From Magnetovibrio sp. (GTDB lineage: Bacteria; Pseudomonadota; Alphaproteobacteria; Rhodospirillales; Casp-alpha2), in the NCBI GenBank assembly GCA_002690705.1, contig NZFO01000013.1, positions 13,663 to 77,662 on the forward strand: a stretch of 64,000 nt of DNA, given 5' to 3'. A program made the translations under genes and the position numbers. A model generated the notes under the pieces. That model was not told where the DNA came from and did not search any database. It was given only the letters and a program-made list of their open reading frames with translations. Shown here piece after piece: positions 19,078 through 28,463 of this stretch; position 1 is the first letter of the stretch, and the number at the start of each line of letters is the position of its first letter.

Positions 19078-19497
19078 ATGCCTAATGATCCCGTTTTCAT
19101 AAATCAGTTTAATTACACGCCAATCACAAAACAAACGACTTTAATTCGTTGGTGGAGACAGGGTTGGGAAGGGCACATGGAGTTATGGCGTGTTTTTTGG
19201 ATCTATTTTATTTTTGGTCACGGCTTTGTTATTGGGGCAGGTGGGGGTATTATGGTGATCACCTTGATATTAGGGTTTGCAGTTGACCCTGGATCATTGA
19301 ATTTAGGGCTTCTTGGACTAGCAACTGGTAGTGGATTACTGGCACTTGGTTATATCATTTTTGCGATTTGGTCTTGTGTAAGTATCTGGCGGTGTGCGAG
19401 CAATTGTCAAAGTATTAGGTGGTATTATAGTGCTCGTGGATTTGTTGTGTTCTATGGTGGATTAGTGCTATCGCCGGTTGCCATTTTCTTAGCTTGA
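19078..19497 (+). CDS. small multi-pass membrane protein, unknown
   Basis: A 139-residue protein starting two bases after the ivd stop, with AGGA inside the ivd end as ribosome binding site. A soluble N-terminus with RWWRQGWEGHMELWRVFW is followed by three hydrophobic stretches: about 40-66 (glycine-rich), 75-95 and 117-137. Between the second and third is a basic loop with IWRCASNCQSIRWYYSARG. I do not recognise a domain. Its tight linkage to ivd suggests co-translation and perhaps a membrane role for substrate entry or electron transfer, which is inference only. Confidence 0.7.
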   Translation: MPNDPVFINQFNYTPITKQTTLIRWWRQGWEGHMELWRVFWIYFIFGHGFVIGAGGGIMVITLILGFAVDPGSLNLGLLGLATGSGLLALGYIIFAIWSCVSIWRCASNCQSIRWYYSARGFVVFYGGLVLSPVAIFLA

Positions 19498-19635
19498 GAG
19501 AAGCCATTGTTTTTTGAAAAGAAATAATGATTTCCATTTAATGAGAGGCCAAGCCAGTTAGCCCATGGCGTTTCAAGTTATTGAATAGCAGTCCGTAGGG
19601 TTCATTAATTTACTAGTTTTTGAGAGGTTTCAAAG

Positions 19636-20826
19636 ATGCAAGATGATCCCATTGTAATTGTTGGTGCGGCCCGCACGCCCATGGGAGGCTTTCGAGGTGC
19701 CCTCTCAAGTATGACCGCACCAGAATTAGGGGCAATAGCTATTAAAGCAGCTTTGGAACGTGCCTCTATCCAGCCTCAAGATGTTGAGGAATTAGTAATG
19801 GGTTTGTGTCTTTTTGCAGGTGTTAAACAAGCGCCATCTCGGCAGGCGGCGCACATGGCAGGCCTTCCTTGGGGAACCGGTGCAACTACCCTCTCTAAGA
19901 TGTGTGGTTCAGCGATGAAAGCAACTATGCTGGCACACGACAGTATTCTTGCTGGATCGCATAATGTAATGGTTGCAGGGGGCATGGAGAGTATGTCCAA
20001 CGCGCCTTACTTACTATCACGCGCCCGCAGTGGTTATCGACTTGGCCATGGTGATCAGGTTAAAGACCATATGTTTTTGGATGGTCTGGAAGATGCATTT
20101 GACGAGGGTCGTTTGATGGGTTTTTTTGCCGAGGAATGTGCGGGAAAGTATCAATTTACGCGCGAAGCTCAGGATAACTATGCCATAGAGTCACTTAACC
20201 GCGCGAAACGAGCGGTTGAGGACGGAACGTTTGCTCTTGAGATTTCTCCGGTCATGGTAAAAAAACGAAATGAAGAAGTGTTGGTTGAACACGATGAACA
20301 ACCTTTAAATGCTAAGATTGATAAAATACCTACGTTGCGTCCTGCGTTTAAAAAAGATGGAACAGTCACCCCGGCCAATTCGTCTTCAATTTCCGATGGT
20401 GGAGCCGCAGTAGTATTAATGCGGAGATCTGAAGCTGAGAGACGCCGTTTAAAACCGATCGCGATTTTACATAGCCATGCAACTTATGCCCAAGAGCCGA
20501 ATTGGTTCACTACTGCGCCCATTGGAGCAATTAAAAAAATTTTTGAAAGGGTGAAGTGGAATAAGGATGAGGTTGACCTTTACGAAATTAATGAGGCGTT
20601 TGCTGTAGTTGTAATGGCGGCTATGCGGGAACTTGATTTACCGCATGATAAAGTCAATGTCCACGGCGGTGCTTGCGCTTTGGGGCACCCAGTCGGGGCA
20701 TCTGGCGTGAGGATTATTGTAACTTTACTCAATGCACTCGAAAAATACGATCTCCGTAAGGGGATAGCCTCACTGTGTATCGGTGGAGGTGAGGCTACAG
20801 CCGTTGCTGTCGAGCGGATAAATTAA
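19636..20826 (+). CDS. acetyl-CoA acetyltransferase (thiolase family)
   Basis: Biosynthetic or degradative thiolase of 396 residues that makes or cleaves acetoacetyl-CoA or similar 3-ketoacyl-CoA. Nucleophile Cys90 is in LSKMCGSAMKA, His351 in ALGHPVGASG, the NEAF motif is ALYEINEAFAV-like, and Cys381 is in SLCIGGGE. The last motif is usually CIGGGQ or CIGGGN, so the Glu is unusual. It lies in the leucine-degradation block. It could consume acetoacetate-derived acetoacetyl-CoA produced after HMG-CoA lyase, or act on the product of the second acyl-CoA dehydrogenase. Confidence 0.92.
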   Translation: MQDDPIVIVGAARTPMGGFRGALSSMTAPELGAIAIKAALERASIQPQDVEELVMGLCLFAGVKQAPSRQAAHMAGLPWGTGATTLSKMCGSAMKATMLAHDSILAGSHNVMVAGGMESMSNAPYLLSRARSGYRLGHGDQVKDHMFLDGLEDAFDEGRLMGFFAEECAGKYQFTREAQDNYAIESLNRAKRAVEDGTFALEISPVMVKKRNEEVLVEHDEQPLNAKIDKIPTLRPAFKKDGTVTPANSSSISDGGAAVVLMRRSEAERRRLKPIAILHSHATYAQEPNWFTTAPIGAIKKIFERVKWNKDEVDLYEINEAFAVVVMAAMRELDLPHDKVNVHGGACALGHPVGASGVRIIVTLLNALEKYDLRKGIASLCIGGGEATAVAVERIN

Positions 20827-21169
20827 TCCGCGTATGAACATTATATTTTGATTTCGATGCCGGATGCCGCGTTTCCATGCTTCACTGTCGTATCGCGGTA
20901 ATTATGTAATCTTTTGGGGAACTAGCCTAAATAGATTTTATTTAAAAAAAAAAATCTGTATTGAACGCCTAAAGATGCCCCGCAACTCTCTTTCATAGAG
21001 AAGTCATTTATAAATTGGGATTTTATCAAACTAACCGATAATAATTGGACTTTTAATATTTAACCAGAGAATAAAGATTAACCTAGTAAAGAGAAAATCA
21101 AATTTGCCGGAAAGTCCGGAATAAAAAATATGTCTAGAACCACAGTGAGCACAAAAGGATAATTATAAT
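20827..21169. other. gap between thiolase and SDR genes
   Basis: About 340 bases without a gene, containing an A11 tract near 20945 and a small CCGGA-AAG-TCCGG hairpin at 21107-21119. Long enough to hold a new promoter for the genes starting at 21170, but none can be fixed with confidence. Confidence 0.45.
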
Positions 21170-21853
21170 ATGCCAACGATTTTCATCACCGGTGCCAATC
21201 GTGGGATTGGTCTTGAGTTTACACGACAGTACGGAGCTAACGGGTGGAAAGTCATCGCCACCTGCAGAAACCCTATTCAACCCGGTGAGTTAGCCAGTTT
21301 GTCCGGTGATATTGAAGTCCATGGATTGGACGTAACTAATCATGCTCAAGTCGATAAACTAGCAACGGATTTGAATCCAGTGCCCATCGATGTATTTGTT
21401 AATAATGCGGGAATTTATGGGCCGCGTGGTATGACCGCGGAGAGAATGGACTATACTGCATGGGAGGAAGTTTTTCGCGTTAATACAATGGCACCATTTA
21501 AATTGGCAACCACATTCTCCAAGCACGTTGCGAGGAGTGAGCAGAAAAAACTAGTGAATATATCCTCTATAATGGCTAGTAACGGAGCCTCAGCAAATGG
21601 TGGTGAACATATATATCGCTCTTCAAAGGCTGCTCTGAATAGAGTTATGAGGAGTTTTGCATGTGATGTGATTGATCGGGAAATCATTGTTTCAGTTTTC
21701 CACCCGGGTTGGGTTAAAACCGATATGGGAGGAACTAGCGCTGATATTGATGTGATGACGAGTGTAGCCGGTATGCGTGACACGATTGCGGGTCTTGTGC
21801 CAAGTGATAGCGGTAAATTTTTTAATTACGACGGTTCGTCCTTACTCTGGTAA
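21170..21853 (+). CDS. short-chain dehydrogenase/reductase
   Basis: Classical SDR of 227 residues. The cofactor loop TGANRGIG is at 7-14, NNAG at 78-81, catalytic Ser132 or Ser133, and Tyr149-x3-Lys153 in YRSSKAALNR. The whole resembles sniffer/CsgA-type carbonyl reductases. Its stop is eight bases before the acyl-CoA dehydrogenase start, so they are co-transcribed. The substrate is probably a small carbonyl or a 3-hydroxyacyl-CoA, which the sequence alone does not decide. Confidence 0.87.
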   Translation: MPTIFITGANRGIGLEFTRQYGANGWKVIATCRNPIQPGELASLSGDIEVHGLDVTNHAQVDKLATDLNPVPIDVFVNNAGIYGPRGMTAERMDYTAWEEVFRVNTMAPFKLATTFSKHVARSEQKKLVNISSIMASNGASANGGEHIYRSSKAALNRVMRSFACDVIDREIIVSVFHPGWVKTDMGGTSADIDVMTSVAGMRDTIAGLVPSDSGKFFNYDGSSLLW

Positions 21854-21861
21854 GATTTATA

Positions 21862-22998
21862 ATGCAATTGAGCGAAGAACACTTACTAATTCAAAATACT
21901 GCGCGGCGGTTTGCTGCACATCGTCTTACTCCAAAGGCGGAAGACTGGGACCGCAAAGCATATTTCCCCCGTGATGTAATTTCAGAAATGGGAGACCTCG
22001 GTTTGTTGGGGATCCTCGTACCAGAGGATTGGGGTGGCGCAAACGCTGACTTTATCTCATATGCAGTCTCTTTAACTGAAATCGCAGGAGGTGATGGGGG
22101 TTTATCAACCGTAATGGCCGTTCAAGCAGTGGCGGAAACCTGTATTTTAGCCTACGGAAATGTTGAGCAAAAAAACCGTTTTCTTCCTGATTTAACATCT
22201 GGGAGGGCCATAGGGGCGTTTCTGTTAAGTGAGCCCCAGACTGGTTCAGAGGCAAGCGCGATCACATGCAAAGCTCACTTAGATGGGAATCATTACGTAT
22301 TAAATGGCACGAAGCAATTCATTACTTCAGGGGCAAACGGAAACGTCGCTATCGCATTTGCGGTGACGAATCCGGAGGAGGGAAGTCGAGGAATATCGGC
22401 TTTTATAGTTCCAACCGATACGCCGGGTTATAAAGTTGCCAAGGTGGAGCATAAGCTAGGGCAGAAGAGTTCGGATACAGCGCAGATCGTCTTTGATGAT
22501 TTAAGATTACCGACAGATTTATTACTTGGCGAGGAAGGGCAAGGATATAAAATTGCGCTCTCGAATTTGGAGGGTGGTCGCATTGGTATTGCGGCTCAAG
22601 CTGTGGGGTTTGCTGCAGCTGCATATCGTTTTTCTAAAACTTATGCCATGGAACGTGAGACCTTTGGCAAACGAATAATTGATCATCAAGCCATCGGCTT
22701 TAAGCTCGCTGAAATGGCGACCCAAGTTGAGGCTGGTCGGCACATGATGTTAAATGCTGCCAATCTTAAAGCTCTTGGGAAGTCGTGCTTAAAAGAGGCA
22801 TCTATGGCGAAGTTATTCTGTTCGGAAATGGCTGAACGCGTGTGCTCTGATGCTATTCAAGTGCATGGTGGTTATGGCTATCTATCGGATTTTCCCGTCG
22901 AGCGGATCTATCGTGACGCTCGTGTTTGCCAAATTTATGAGGGAACGAGTGAAGTTCAAAAGCTACTTATTTGCCGAGCTATTCAGGAGGAAACCTAA
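21862..22998 (+). CDS. acyl-CoA dehydrogenase
   Basis: FAD acyl-CoA dehydrogenase of 378 residues. Motifs are LLSEPQTGSEASA, FITSGANGNVAIAF, IQVHGGYGYLSDFPVERIYRDARV in parts, and the catalytic Glu360 in YEGTSEVQ. The glutamate is at the usual short/medium-chain position, unlike the ivd product upstream. Likely substrates are isobutyryl-, 2-methylbutyryl- or short straight-chain acyl-CoA. The stop overlaps the next start by one base (TAATG), a sign of coupling. Confidence 0.92.
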   Translation: MQLSEEHLLIQNTARRFAAHRLTPKAEDWDRKAYFPRDVISEMGDLGLLGILVPEDWGGANADFISYAVSLTEIAGGDGGLSTVMAVQAVAETCILAYGNVEQKNRFLPDLTSGRAIGAFLLSEPQTGSEASAITCKAHLDGNHYVLNGTKQFITSGANGNVAIAFAVTNPEEGSRGISAFIVPTDTPGYKVAKVEHKLGQKSSDTAQIVFDDLRLPTDLLLGEEGQGYKIALSNLEGGRIGIAAQAVGFAAAAYRFSKTYAMERETFGKRIIDHQAIGFKLAEMATQVEAGRHMMLNAANLKALGKSCLKEASMAKLFCSEMAERVCSDAIQVHGGYGYLSDFPVERIYRDARVCQIYEGTSEVQKLLICRAIQEET

Positions 22999-23600
22999 TG
23001 GTAGACTCTGTGCAGTTCTATTTCGATTTTTCGTCACCTTATTCCTATTTCGCGTCGTTTAAAATAAATCAAACTTGTGAGTCACTTGGTTGTCAAGTTG
23101 AATGGAAACCAATTTTACTGGGTCCTCTATTTAACATTACTGGATCTGCTCCATTAAATACCATCCCTATGAAAGCGGAGTATTGTGTGAATGATTGGGA
23201 TAGACTGGCTAGATACATGAATGTGCCATGGGTCTTGCCTAAAATTTTTCCGATTGCTACCCAAGTTGCAGCTAGAACATTTTACTGGCTTCACGAACGG
23301 GACCACGAGTTAGCTCTTAAGTTCGCGAAGGAAACTTTCATGACATACTTTGGCCATGGTCAAGATATTTCCTCATCAGAATCTGTTGTGGGTATCGCTG
23401 CGTCGCTTGGCGTTTGTGATGTTGAGCTAAGCTTTGCTTTATCGAGTGAAACCGTCAAAGAACGGGTTAAATATGAGGTGCAGGCTGCCCAAGATGTAGG
23501 TGTTTTTGGTGCGCCTTATTTTATTGTTAATGGAGAAGGTTTTTGGGGAAGCGATAGGATGTGGATGATCCGTCGATGGATCGAGCGCGACGGGTGGTAA
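22998..23600 (+). CDS. GST-kappa/2-hydroxychromene-2-carboxylate isomerase-like protein
   Basis: DsbA-type thioredoxin-fold protein with a helical insertion, 200 residues. The start ATG at 22998 overlaps the previous stop and follows AGGAGGAAA, an excellent ribosome binding site. The active-site loop is DFSSPYSYFAS with serine in place of the CxxC, as in GST kappa and HCCA isomerase, so it binds glutathione rather than making disulfides. VFGAPYFIVNGEGFWGSDR at the C-terminus is family-typical. HCCA isomerase proper belongs to naphthalene breakdown, whose other genes are absent, so the true substrate is unknown. Confidence 0.88.
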   Translation: MVDSVQFYFDFSSPYSYFASFKINQTCESLGCQVEWKPILLGPLFNITGSAPLNTIPMKAEYCVNDWDRLARYMNVPWVLPKIFPIATQVAARTFYWLHERDHELALKFAKETFMTYFGHGQDISSSESVVGIAASLGVCDVELSFALSSETVKERVKYEVQAAQDVGVFGAPYFIVNGEGFWGSDRMWMIRRWIERDGW

Positions 23601-23619
23601 TTAGGAAAAGGAACAAGAG

Positions 23620-24036
23620 ATGACAATCGTTTTAAAAAGGGGGATCAAAGAGTTGGTTGCCGCCGCGGAAGCGGAAATTACAACTTTAACAACGGATGAT
23701 GCCATAAAACGGCATGGTGATAAAAATCTGATTTTTGTTGATATTCGAGATATTCGAGAATTAGAACGGGACGGGGTAATCGAGAATGCCATTCATGCCC
23801 CGAGAGGTATGATTGAGTTTTGGTTTGACCCAGAAAGTCCCTACCACCGGGAAGTATTTGGGGATGAGAAAAAGACGTACGTTCTTTACTGCACATCTGC
23901 ATGGCGATCGGCCCTTGCGACACACGCCTTACAGAGTATGGGGTTTTCCAATGTTGTTCAATTCTCCTCCGGATTGAACGGATGGAAAAAAGCCGGGGGG
24001 CCCGTTATTGAATACGAAAAAAAGATATCAAAATGA
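23620..24036 (+). CDS. rhodanese-like sulfurtransferase domain protein
   Basis: Single rhodanese domain of 138 residues. The fold begins with [25 protein letters not shown] in pieces, and the active-site loop is YCTSAWRSA with Cys91 and Arg96, so it can carry a persulfide. The stop overlaps the mccB start by four bases (ATGA). This places a sulfur-transfer protein within the leucine operon, next to a glutathione-binding one; the two could handle a thiol or sulfide by-product. The function in this pathway is not established. Confidence 0.88.
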   Translation: MTIVLKRGIKELVAAAEAEITTLTTDDAIKRHGDKNLIFVDIRDIRELERDGVIENAIHAPRGMIEFWFDPESPYHREVFGDEKKTYVLYCTSAWRSALATHALQSMGFSNVVQFSSGLNGWKKAGGPVIEYEKKISK

Positions 24037-25640
24037 GTGAACTGTCAACTGCCATTCAACCCCAATCTGACGAATATAAAGCCAATGCGGCAAATATGTA
24101 TTCACTTGTTGAGGATCTACAGCGAGTGGTCGCTAATATTAAAAAAGGCGGGGGAGAACCGGCACGTACTAAACATATTGCACGCGGAAAGTTACTCCCA
24201 AGGGAACGTATTCGTCGTTTGCTCGACCCAGGCTCACCCTTCTTAGAGTTGTCACAATTAGCCGGTTATAATTTATACAAAGATCCAGTTCCCGCAGGAA
24301 GTGTGATTACAGGTATTGGACACGTGTGCGGGCAGGAAGTCGTCATTATTGCAAATGATGCTACGGTTAAAGGTGGTACTTACTATCCGATCACAGTAAA
24401 AAAACATCTTCGCGCCCAAGAAATAGCACAAGAAAATAATTTACCGTGTATATATTTAGTTGACTCAGGGGGGGCCTTCTTACCTGAGCAAGACGAAGTT
24501 TTCCCGGGGCGAGATCATTTTGGACGAATATTTTTTAATCAAGCAACTATGAGTAGCAATGGAATCCCGCAAATTTCTGTTGTCATGGGATCATGTACAG
24601 CGGGGGGCGCGTATGTGCCAGCTATGTCTGATGAGAGCATTATTGTTGAGAAACAAGGAACCATTTTCTTAGGTGGTCCTCCCTTAGTTAGGGTAGCAAC
24701 GGGTGAGATTGTATCAGCTGAGGAATTGGGCGGGGGTGAAGTGCATTCAAGGACGTCAGGCGTCACTGATCATTTAGCCCGTGACGACGACCATGCGTTA
24801 GCAATGGCACGCCGGATAATAGACAACCTTAATCGCACTAAGGATATACGAATGAATATTCGTGACTCTGAAGACCCGGCATTCGATCCGGAAGAAATTT
24901 ATGGTATTGTCCCCATTGATTTAAAAAAATCTTTCGAAATCCGGGAACTCATCGCTCGAATTGTAGATGGATCGCGGTTTGATGAATTTAAAAGACTATA
25001 CGGCTGGACCTTGGTTTGCGGGTTTGCACGGATCTTTGGATATCCAGTTGGGATTGTTGCGAACAACGGCATTTTATTCTCCGAGTCTGCTCTAAAAGGT
25101 GCACATTTTATCGAACTTTGTGCGCAACGTCGTATTCCATTGGTATTCTTGCAAAATATTGCTGGTTTCATGGTAGGTCAAAAATATGAGTCTAGCGGCA
25201 TTGCAAAAGATGGCGCTAAAATGGTCACGGCGGTTGCGACTGCGGCTGTTCCGAAGTTTACAGTTATTGTAGGCGGTAGCTTCGGTGCTGGGAATTATTC
25301 AATGTGCGGGCGATCGTACTCACCTCGGTTTCTGTGGACATGGCCTAACTCGCGAATTTCGGTTATGGGTGGTTTTCAAGCAGCGTCCGTTTTGGCGACC
25401 ATTCGTCGTGAAAACATAGAAGCTACCGGAAACTCGTGGTCGGTGGATGATGAAAATACATTTAAAAAGCCGATCCTAGATCAATATGAAAACCAAGGTC
25501 ATCCCTATTATTCTAGTGCCCGTCTTTGGGACGATGGCGTAATTGACCCTAAAGACACACGCATGGTTTTAGGTCTCTCAATATCTGCAGCTTTAAATTC
25601 TCCTATTAAGGAAACTAATTTCGGTGTCTTTCGGATGTAG
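24033..25640 (+). CDS. mccB: 3-methylcrotonyl-CoA carboxylase beta chain
   Basis: Carboxyltransferase that turns 3-methylcrotonyl-CoA into 3-methylglutaconyl-CoA. 535 residues, the expected length for MccB/LiuB, longer than PccB. Motifs are [65 protein letters not shown] and [14 protein letters not shown]. These are diagnostic for the methylcrotonyl subgroup, in particular the [11 protein letters not shown] loop. Start overlaps the rhodanese stop; liuC follows after 11 bases. Confidence 0.96.
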   Translation: MSELSTAIQPQSDEYKANAANMYSLVEDLQRVVANIKKGGGEPARTKHIARGKLLPRERIRRLLDPGSPFLELSQLAGYNLYKDPVPAGSVITGIGHVCGQEVVIIANDATVKGGTYYPITVKKHLRAQEIAQENNLPCIYLVDSGGAFLPEQDEVFPGRDHFGRIFFNQATMSSNGIPQISVVMGSCTAGGAYVPAMSDESIIVEKQGTIFLGGPPLVRVATGEIVSAEELGGGEVHSRTSGVTDHLARDDDHALAMARRIIDNLNRTKDIRMNIRDSEDPAFDPEEIYGIVPIDLKKSFEIRELIARIVDGSRFDEFKRLYGWTLVCGFARIFGYPVGIVANNGILFSESALKGAHFIELCAQRRIPLVFLQNIAGFMVGQKYESSGIAKDGAKMVTAVATAAVPKFTVIVGGSFGAGNYSMCGRSYSPRFLWTWPNSRISVMGGFQAASVLATIRRENIEATGNSWSVDDENTFKKPILDQYENQGHPYYSSARLWDDGVIDPKDTRMVLGLSISAALNSPIKETNFGVFRM

Positions 25641-25651
25641 GAGATAAAAAT

Positions 25652-26428
25652 TTGAATTTAAACACTGATATTTCTCAAAACGGATTGGCGACCGTCACCT
25701 TAAATCGACCGAAAGTCCATAATGCATTTGACGAGGTATTAATCGAATCTATTCAAGAGACGTTCGAGAACTTGTGTCACAATGCTAATGTCCGAGTGAT
25801 TGTCTTAATGGCTAATGGGCAGAGCTTTTGTGCAGGGGCTGATCTGAATTGGATGAGACGGATGTCAACTTATACCCATGACGAGAATGTGGCCGACGGA
25901 CGGGCATTAGCAAAGATGCTAAATACTATCGCAACATGTCCAAAACCGGTTATAGGGCAGATCCAAGGGCCAGCCTATGGTGGAGGAGTAGGTATAGTGG
26001 CTGTATGCGATATCGCCGTAGCTGCTGAGAGTGCAATGTTTTCACTCTCGGAAGTTAAATTAGGACTTACACCCGCTACTATTTCCCCTTACGTTATTGG
26101 AGCTATGGGTGAGCGACAAGCGCAACGATATTTCATTACGGCTGAGCGGTTTAACGCTGCTACCGCCCTTAAAATGGGGCTTGTGCACAAAGTTGTACCG
26201 GACAATACGCTTGAAGAGTCGGTATTTGAATTTGTGATCAAATTACTTAAGAACAGTCCATCCGCTATCGCTGAGTGTAAAAAGTTAATCTCAGCTGTGG
26301 CTAATAGGCCAATAGACGATCGTATCCTTGAAGATACGGCGCAACGCATCGCCGAGATTAGAGCTTCATTAGAGGGTAAGGAGGGCATCGCAGCATTTTT
26401 AGAAAAACGGAGGCCAAAGTGGAGCTAG
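25652..26428 (+). CDS. liuC: methylglutaconyl-CoA hydratase (enoyl-CoA hydratase family)
   Basis: Hydrates 3-methylglutaconyl-CoA to HMG-CoA. It starts with TTG at 25652; AGGAG overlapping the mccB stop is eight bases upstream. 258 residues. Crotonase motifs are GQSFCAGADLNWMRRM (with the DLNWM string common in liu hydratases), QIQGPAYGGGVGIVAVCDIAVA in parts, and SEVKLGLTPATISPYV carrying the active-site Glu. Placement between mccB and mccA fixes the assignment. Confidence 0.93.
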   Translation: MNLNTDISQNGLATVTLNRPKVHNAFDEVLIESIQETFENLCHNANVRVIVLMANGQSFCAGADLNWMRRMSTYTHDENVADGRALAKMLNTIATCPKPVIGQIQGPAYGGGVGIVAVCDIAVAAESAMFSLSEVKLGLTPATISPYVIGAMGERQAQRYFITAERFNAATALKMGLVHKVVPDNTLEESVFEFVIKLLKNSPSAIAECKKLISAVANRPIDDRILEDTAQRIAEIRASLEGKEGIAAFLEKRRPKWS

Positions 26429-26441
26429 AGGTACAGAGAGG

Positions 26442-28463
26442 GTGATAAAAAAGGTTCTTATCGCAAACAGGGGTGAGATTGCTTGCAGAATAATGCGGAC
26501 TGCTCATCGTCTGGGGATAGAGACTGTGGCCGTTTATTCTGACGCTGATGCTGATGCAACTCACGTGCAAATGGCTAAGGAGTCTTTTCGTTTAGGACCC
26601 GGAAATCCCTCAGAAAGTTACTTGTGTGGTAAAAAAATCATCGAAATTGCACACTTAACGAAGGCAGATGCTGTTCATCCAGGTTATGGATTTCTATCCG
26701 AGAACGCAGATTTTGCGGAGGCAGTTGGGGCAGCCGGAGTCATTTTCGTTGGACCTCCTGTAAATGCGATACGGGCGATGGGGGCCAAGGATAAAGCAAA
26801 AGCAATTATGGAGAAGGCAGGTATTCCTGTACTTCCCGGTTATTATGGCGATGACCAAAGTGACTTTCACCTTATCAAGACTGCTGAGGAAATTGGCTAT
26901 CCCATAATATTAAAGGCAGCGTTAGGTGGTGGCGGCAAAGGGATGAGGTTGGTAGAAAGCAGGCTTGATATAGAGAGTGCTAGCGCTGCTGTTAGGCGGG
27001 AAGGTGAAGCACTTTTTGGTAATGGACGCTTATTATTAGAGAAGTATCTTCGTAAACCCCGGCATGTTGAAGTTCAAGTGTTTGGGGACTCTCATGGGGA
27101 GGTTGTGCACCTTTTTGAGCGTGATTGCTCTCTTCAACGTCGTCATCAAAAAATAATTGAAGAGGCTCCTGCGCCTCATCTAACTGATGAACTTCGCAAT
27201 AATTTAAGTACGGCTGCCATTAACGCCGCAAAGGCTGTCGATTATCAAAATGCAGGAACAATCGAGTTCTTATTGGACAATGATAACAATTTTTATTTTA
27301 TGGAAATGAATACCCGTCTTCAAGTTGAGCATTCGGTGACGGAGTTGATAACTGGACTTGATATCGTTGAATGGCAGTTTAGGATTGCAGAGGGTGAAAA
27401 ACTGCCATTAACCCAAGACGAGATTGAATTATCTGGGCATGCTATTGAAGCTCGTGTATACGCAGAAGATCCCAGCGCAGGGTTCATGCCGTCCTCCGGT
27501 ATTTTGACCCACTTAGATCTCCCGATTGAAACTGAAAATATCAGGGTCGAATGCGGAGTAAAAATTGGAGAGTATATCTCTCCACATTACGACCCAATGA
27601 TAGCTAAAATTATTGTATGGGATAAAAATCGTGATGCAGCTTGTCGTCATATGTCTTCTGCACTAATGAATGCTCGGGTGGTTGGGCCAGCGGTCAACGT
27701 TGAGTTTATTTCTTACCTTGTCAATTTAAAGTATTTCCGGGAGGGAGAGATCGATACAGGTCTAATCGAGCGGTTAGATTTAAATGAATTTCGCCGACAA
27801 ATAGAGCCGGCAATCGATTCATTGATTGCCACTGCCGTTTACGCTTTAAGGGCACGTGCGGCTAATTCCTTAATCATGGCTAATCGGCGTGGGGATCCCA
27901 ACTCCCCGTGGACCAATTCGGAGTGCTGGCGGATAAATGGTACCTCTTATCAACATGTTAAACTATTTTGGTTAAATGGATCGATTGATGTTAAAGCGCA
28001 ACAGGAAAAAAATTGTTATGTTTTTTTTATCGACAGCGATGGGGAAATATTTGAACATCATGTAACTGTTTTTCCAGACCAAACAGAGAAAATAGTGCTA
28101 GAAATTAATGGTCGGATATTCCACTTCCACGTTTTTAAACATAACGACGACATTGTAGTTTTTAGCAAAAATAAAGTTAATAAGATCCAATTAAACGATA
28201 AGTTCATGAGAAATATTCTAATGGAGTCTGCTAAACCGATATTTGCAGCTCCGATGCCGGGTCGTATAGTTGAAATAAAGGTAAAAGCAAATGAACTAGT
28301 ATCGGCGGGCCAAACGATGATTATATTGGAATCCATGAAGATGGAGCATGCGATTAAGGCTCCAGAGGATGGAGAGATTGTTGGGGTAAATTGTAAAATT
28401 GGAGATCAGGTAGCAGAGGGTTTAGATTTACTGAGTTTTAAAAGAACAAACGTGACAGAATGA
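26442..28463 (+). CDS. mccA: 3-methylcrotonyl-CoA carboxylase alpha chain
   Basis: Biotin carboxylase plus biotin carrier subunit, 673 residues, starting with GTG at 26442. Motifs are IKKVLIANRGEIACRIMRTA, HPGYGFLSENADFA, LKAALGGGGKGMRLV, ERDCSLQRRHQKIIEEAPA and MNTRLQVEHSVTELITG. The C-terminal biotinyl domain has ESMKMEH with biotin-Lys633. A poorly conserved middle domain spans about 450-590. The start lies 13 bases after liuC, and the stop overlaps the hmgL start by four bases, so it is firmly in the operon. Confidence 0.96.
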   Translation: MIKKVLIANRGEIACRIMRTAHRLGIETVAVYSDADADATHVQMAKESFRLGPGNPSESYLCGKKIIEIAHLTKADAVHPGYGFLSENADFAEAVGAAGVIFVGPPVNAIRAMGAKDKAKAIMEKAGIPVLPGYYGDDQSDFHLIKTAEEIGYPIILKAALGGGGKGMRLVESRLDIESASAAVRREGEALFGNGRLLLEKYLRKPRHVEVQVFGDSHGEVVHLFERDCSLQRRHQKIIEEAPAPHLTDELRNNLSTAAINAAKAVDYQNAGTIEFLLDNDNNFYFMEMNTRLQVEHSVTELITGLDIVEWQFRIAEGEKLPLTQDEIELSGHAIEARVYAEDPSAGFMPSSGILTHLDLPIETENIRVECGVKIGEYISPHYDPMIAKIIVWDKNRDAACRHMSSALMNARVVGPAVNVEFISYLVNLKYFREGEIDTGLIERLDLNEFRRQIEPAIDSLIATAVYALRARAANSLIMANRRGDPNSPWTNSECWRINGTSYQHVKLFWLNGSIDVKAQQEKNCYVFFIDSDGEIFEHHVTVFPDQTEKIVLEINGRIFHFHVFKHNDDIVVFSKNKVNKIQLNDKFMRNILMESAKPIFAAPMPGRIVEIKVKANELVSAGQTMIILESMKMEHAIKAPEDGEIVGVNCKIGDQVAEGLDLLSFKRTNVTE

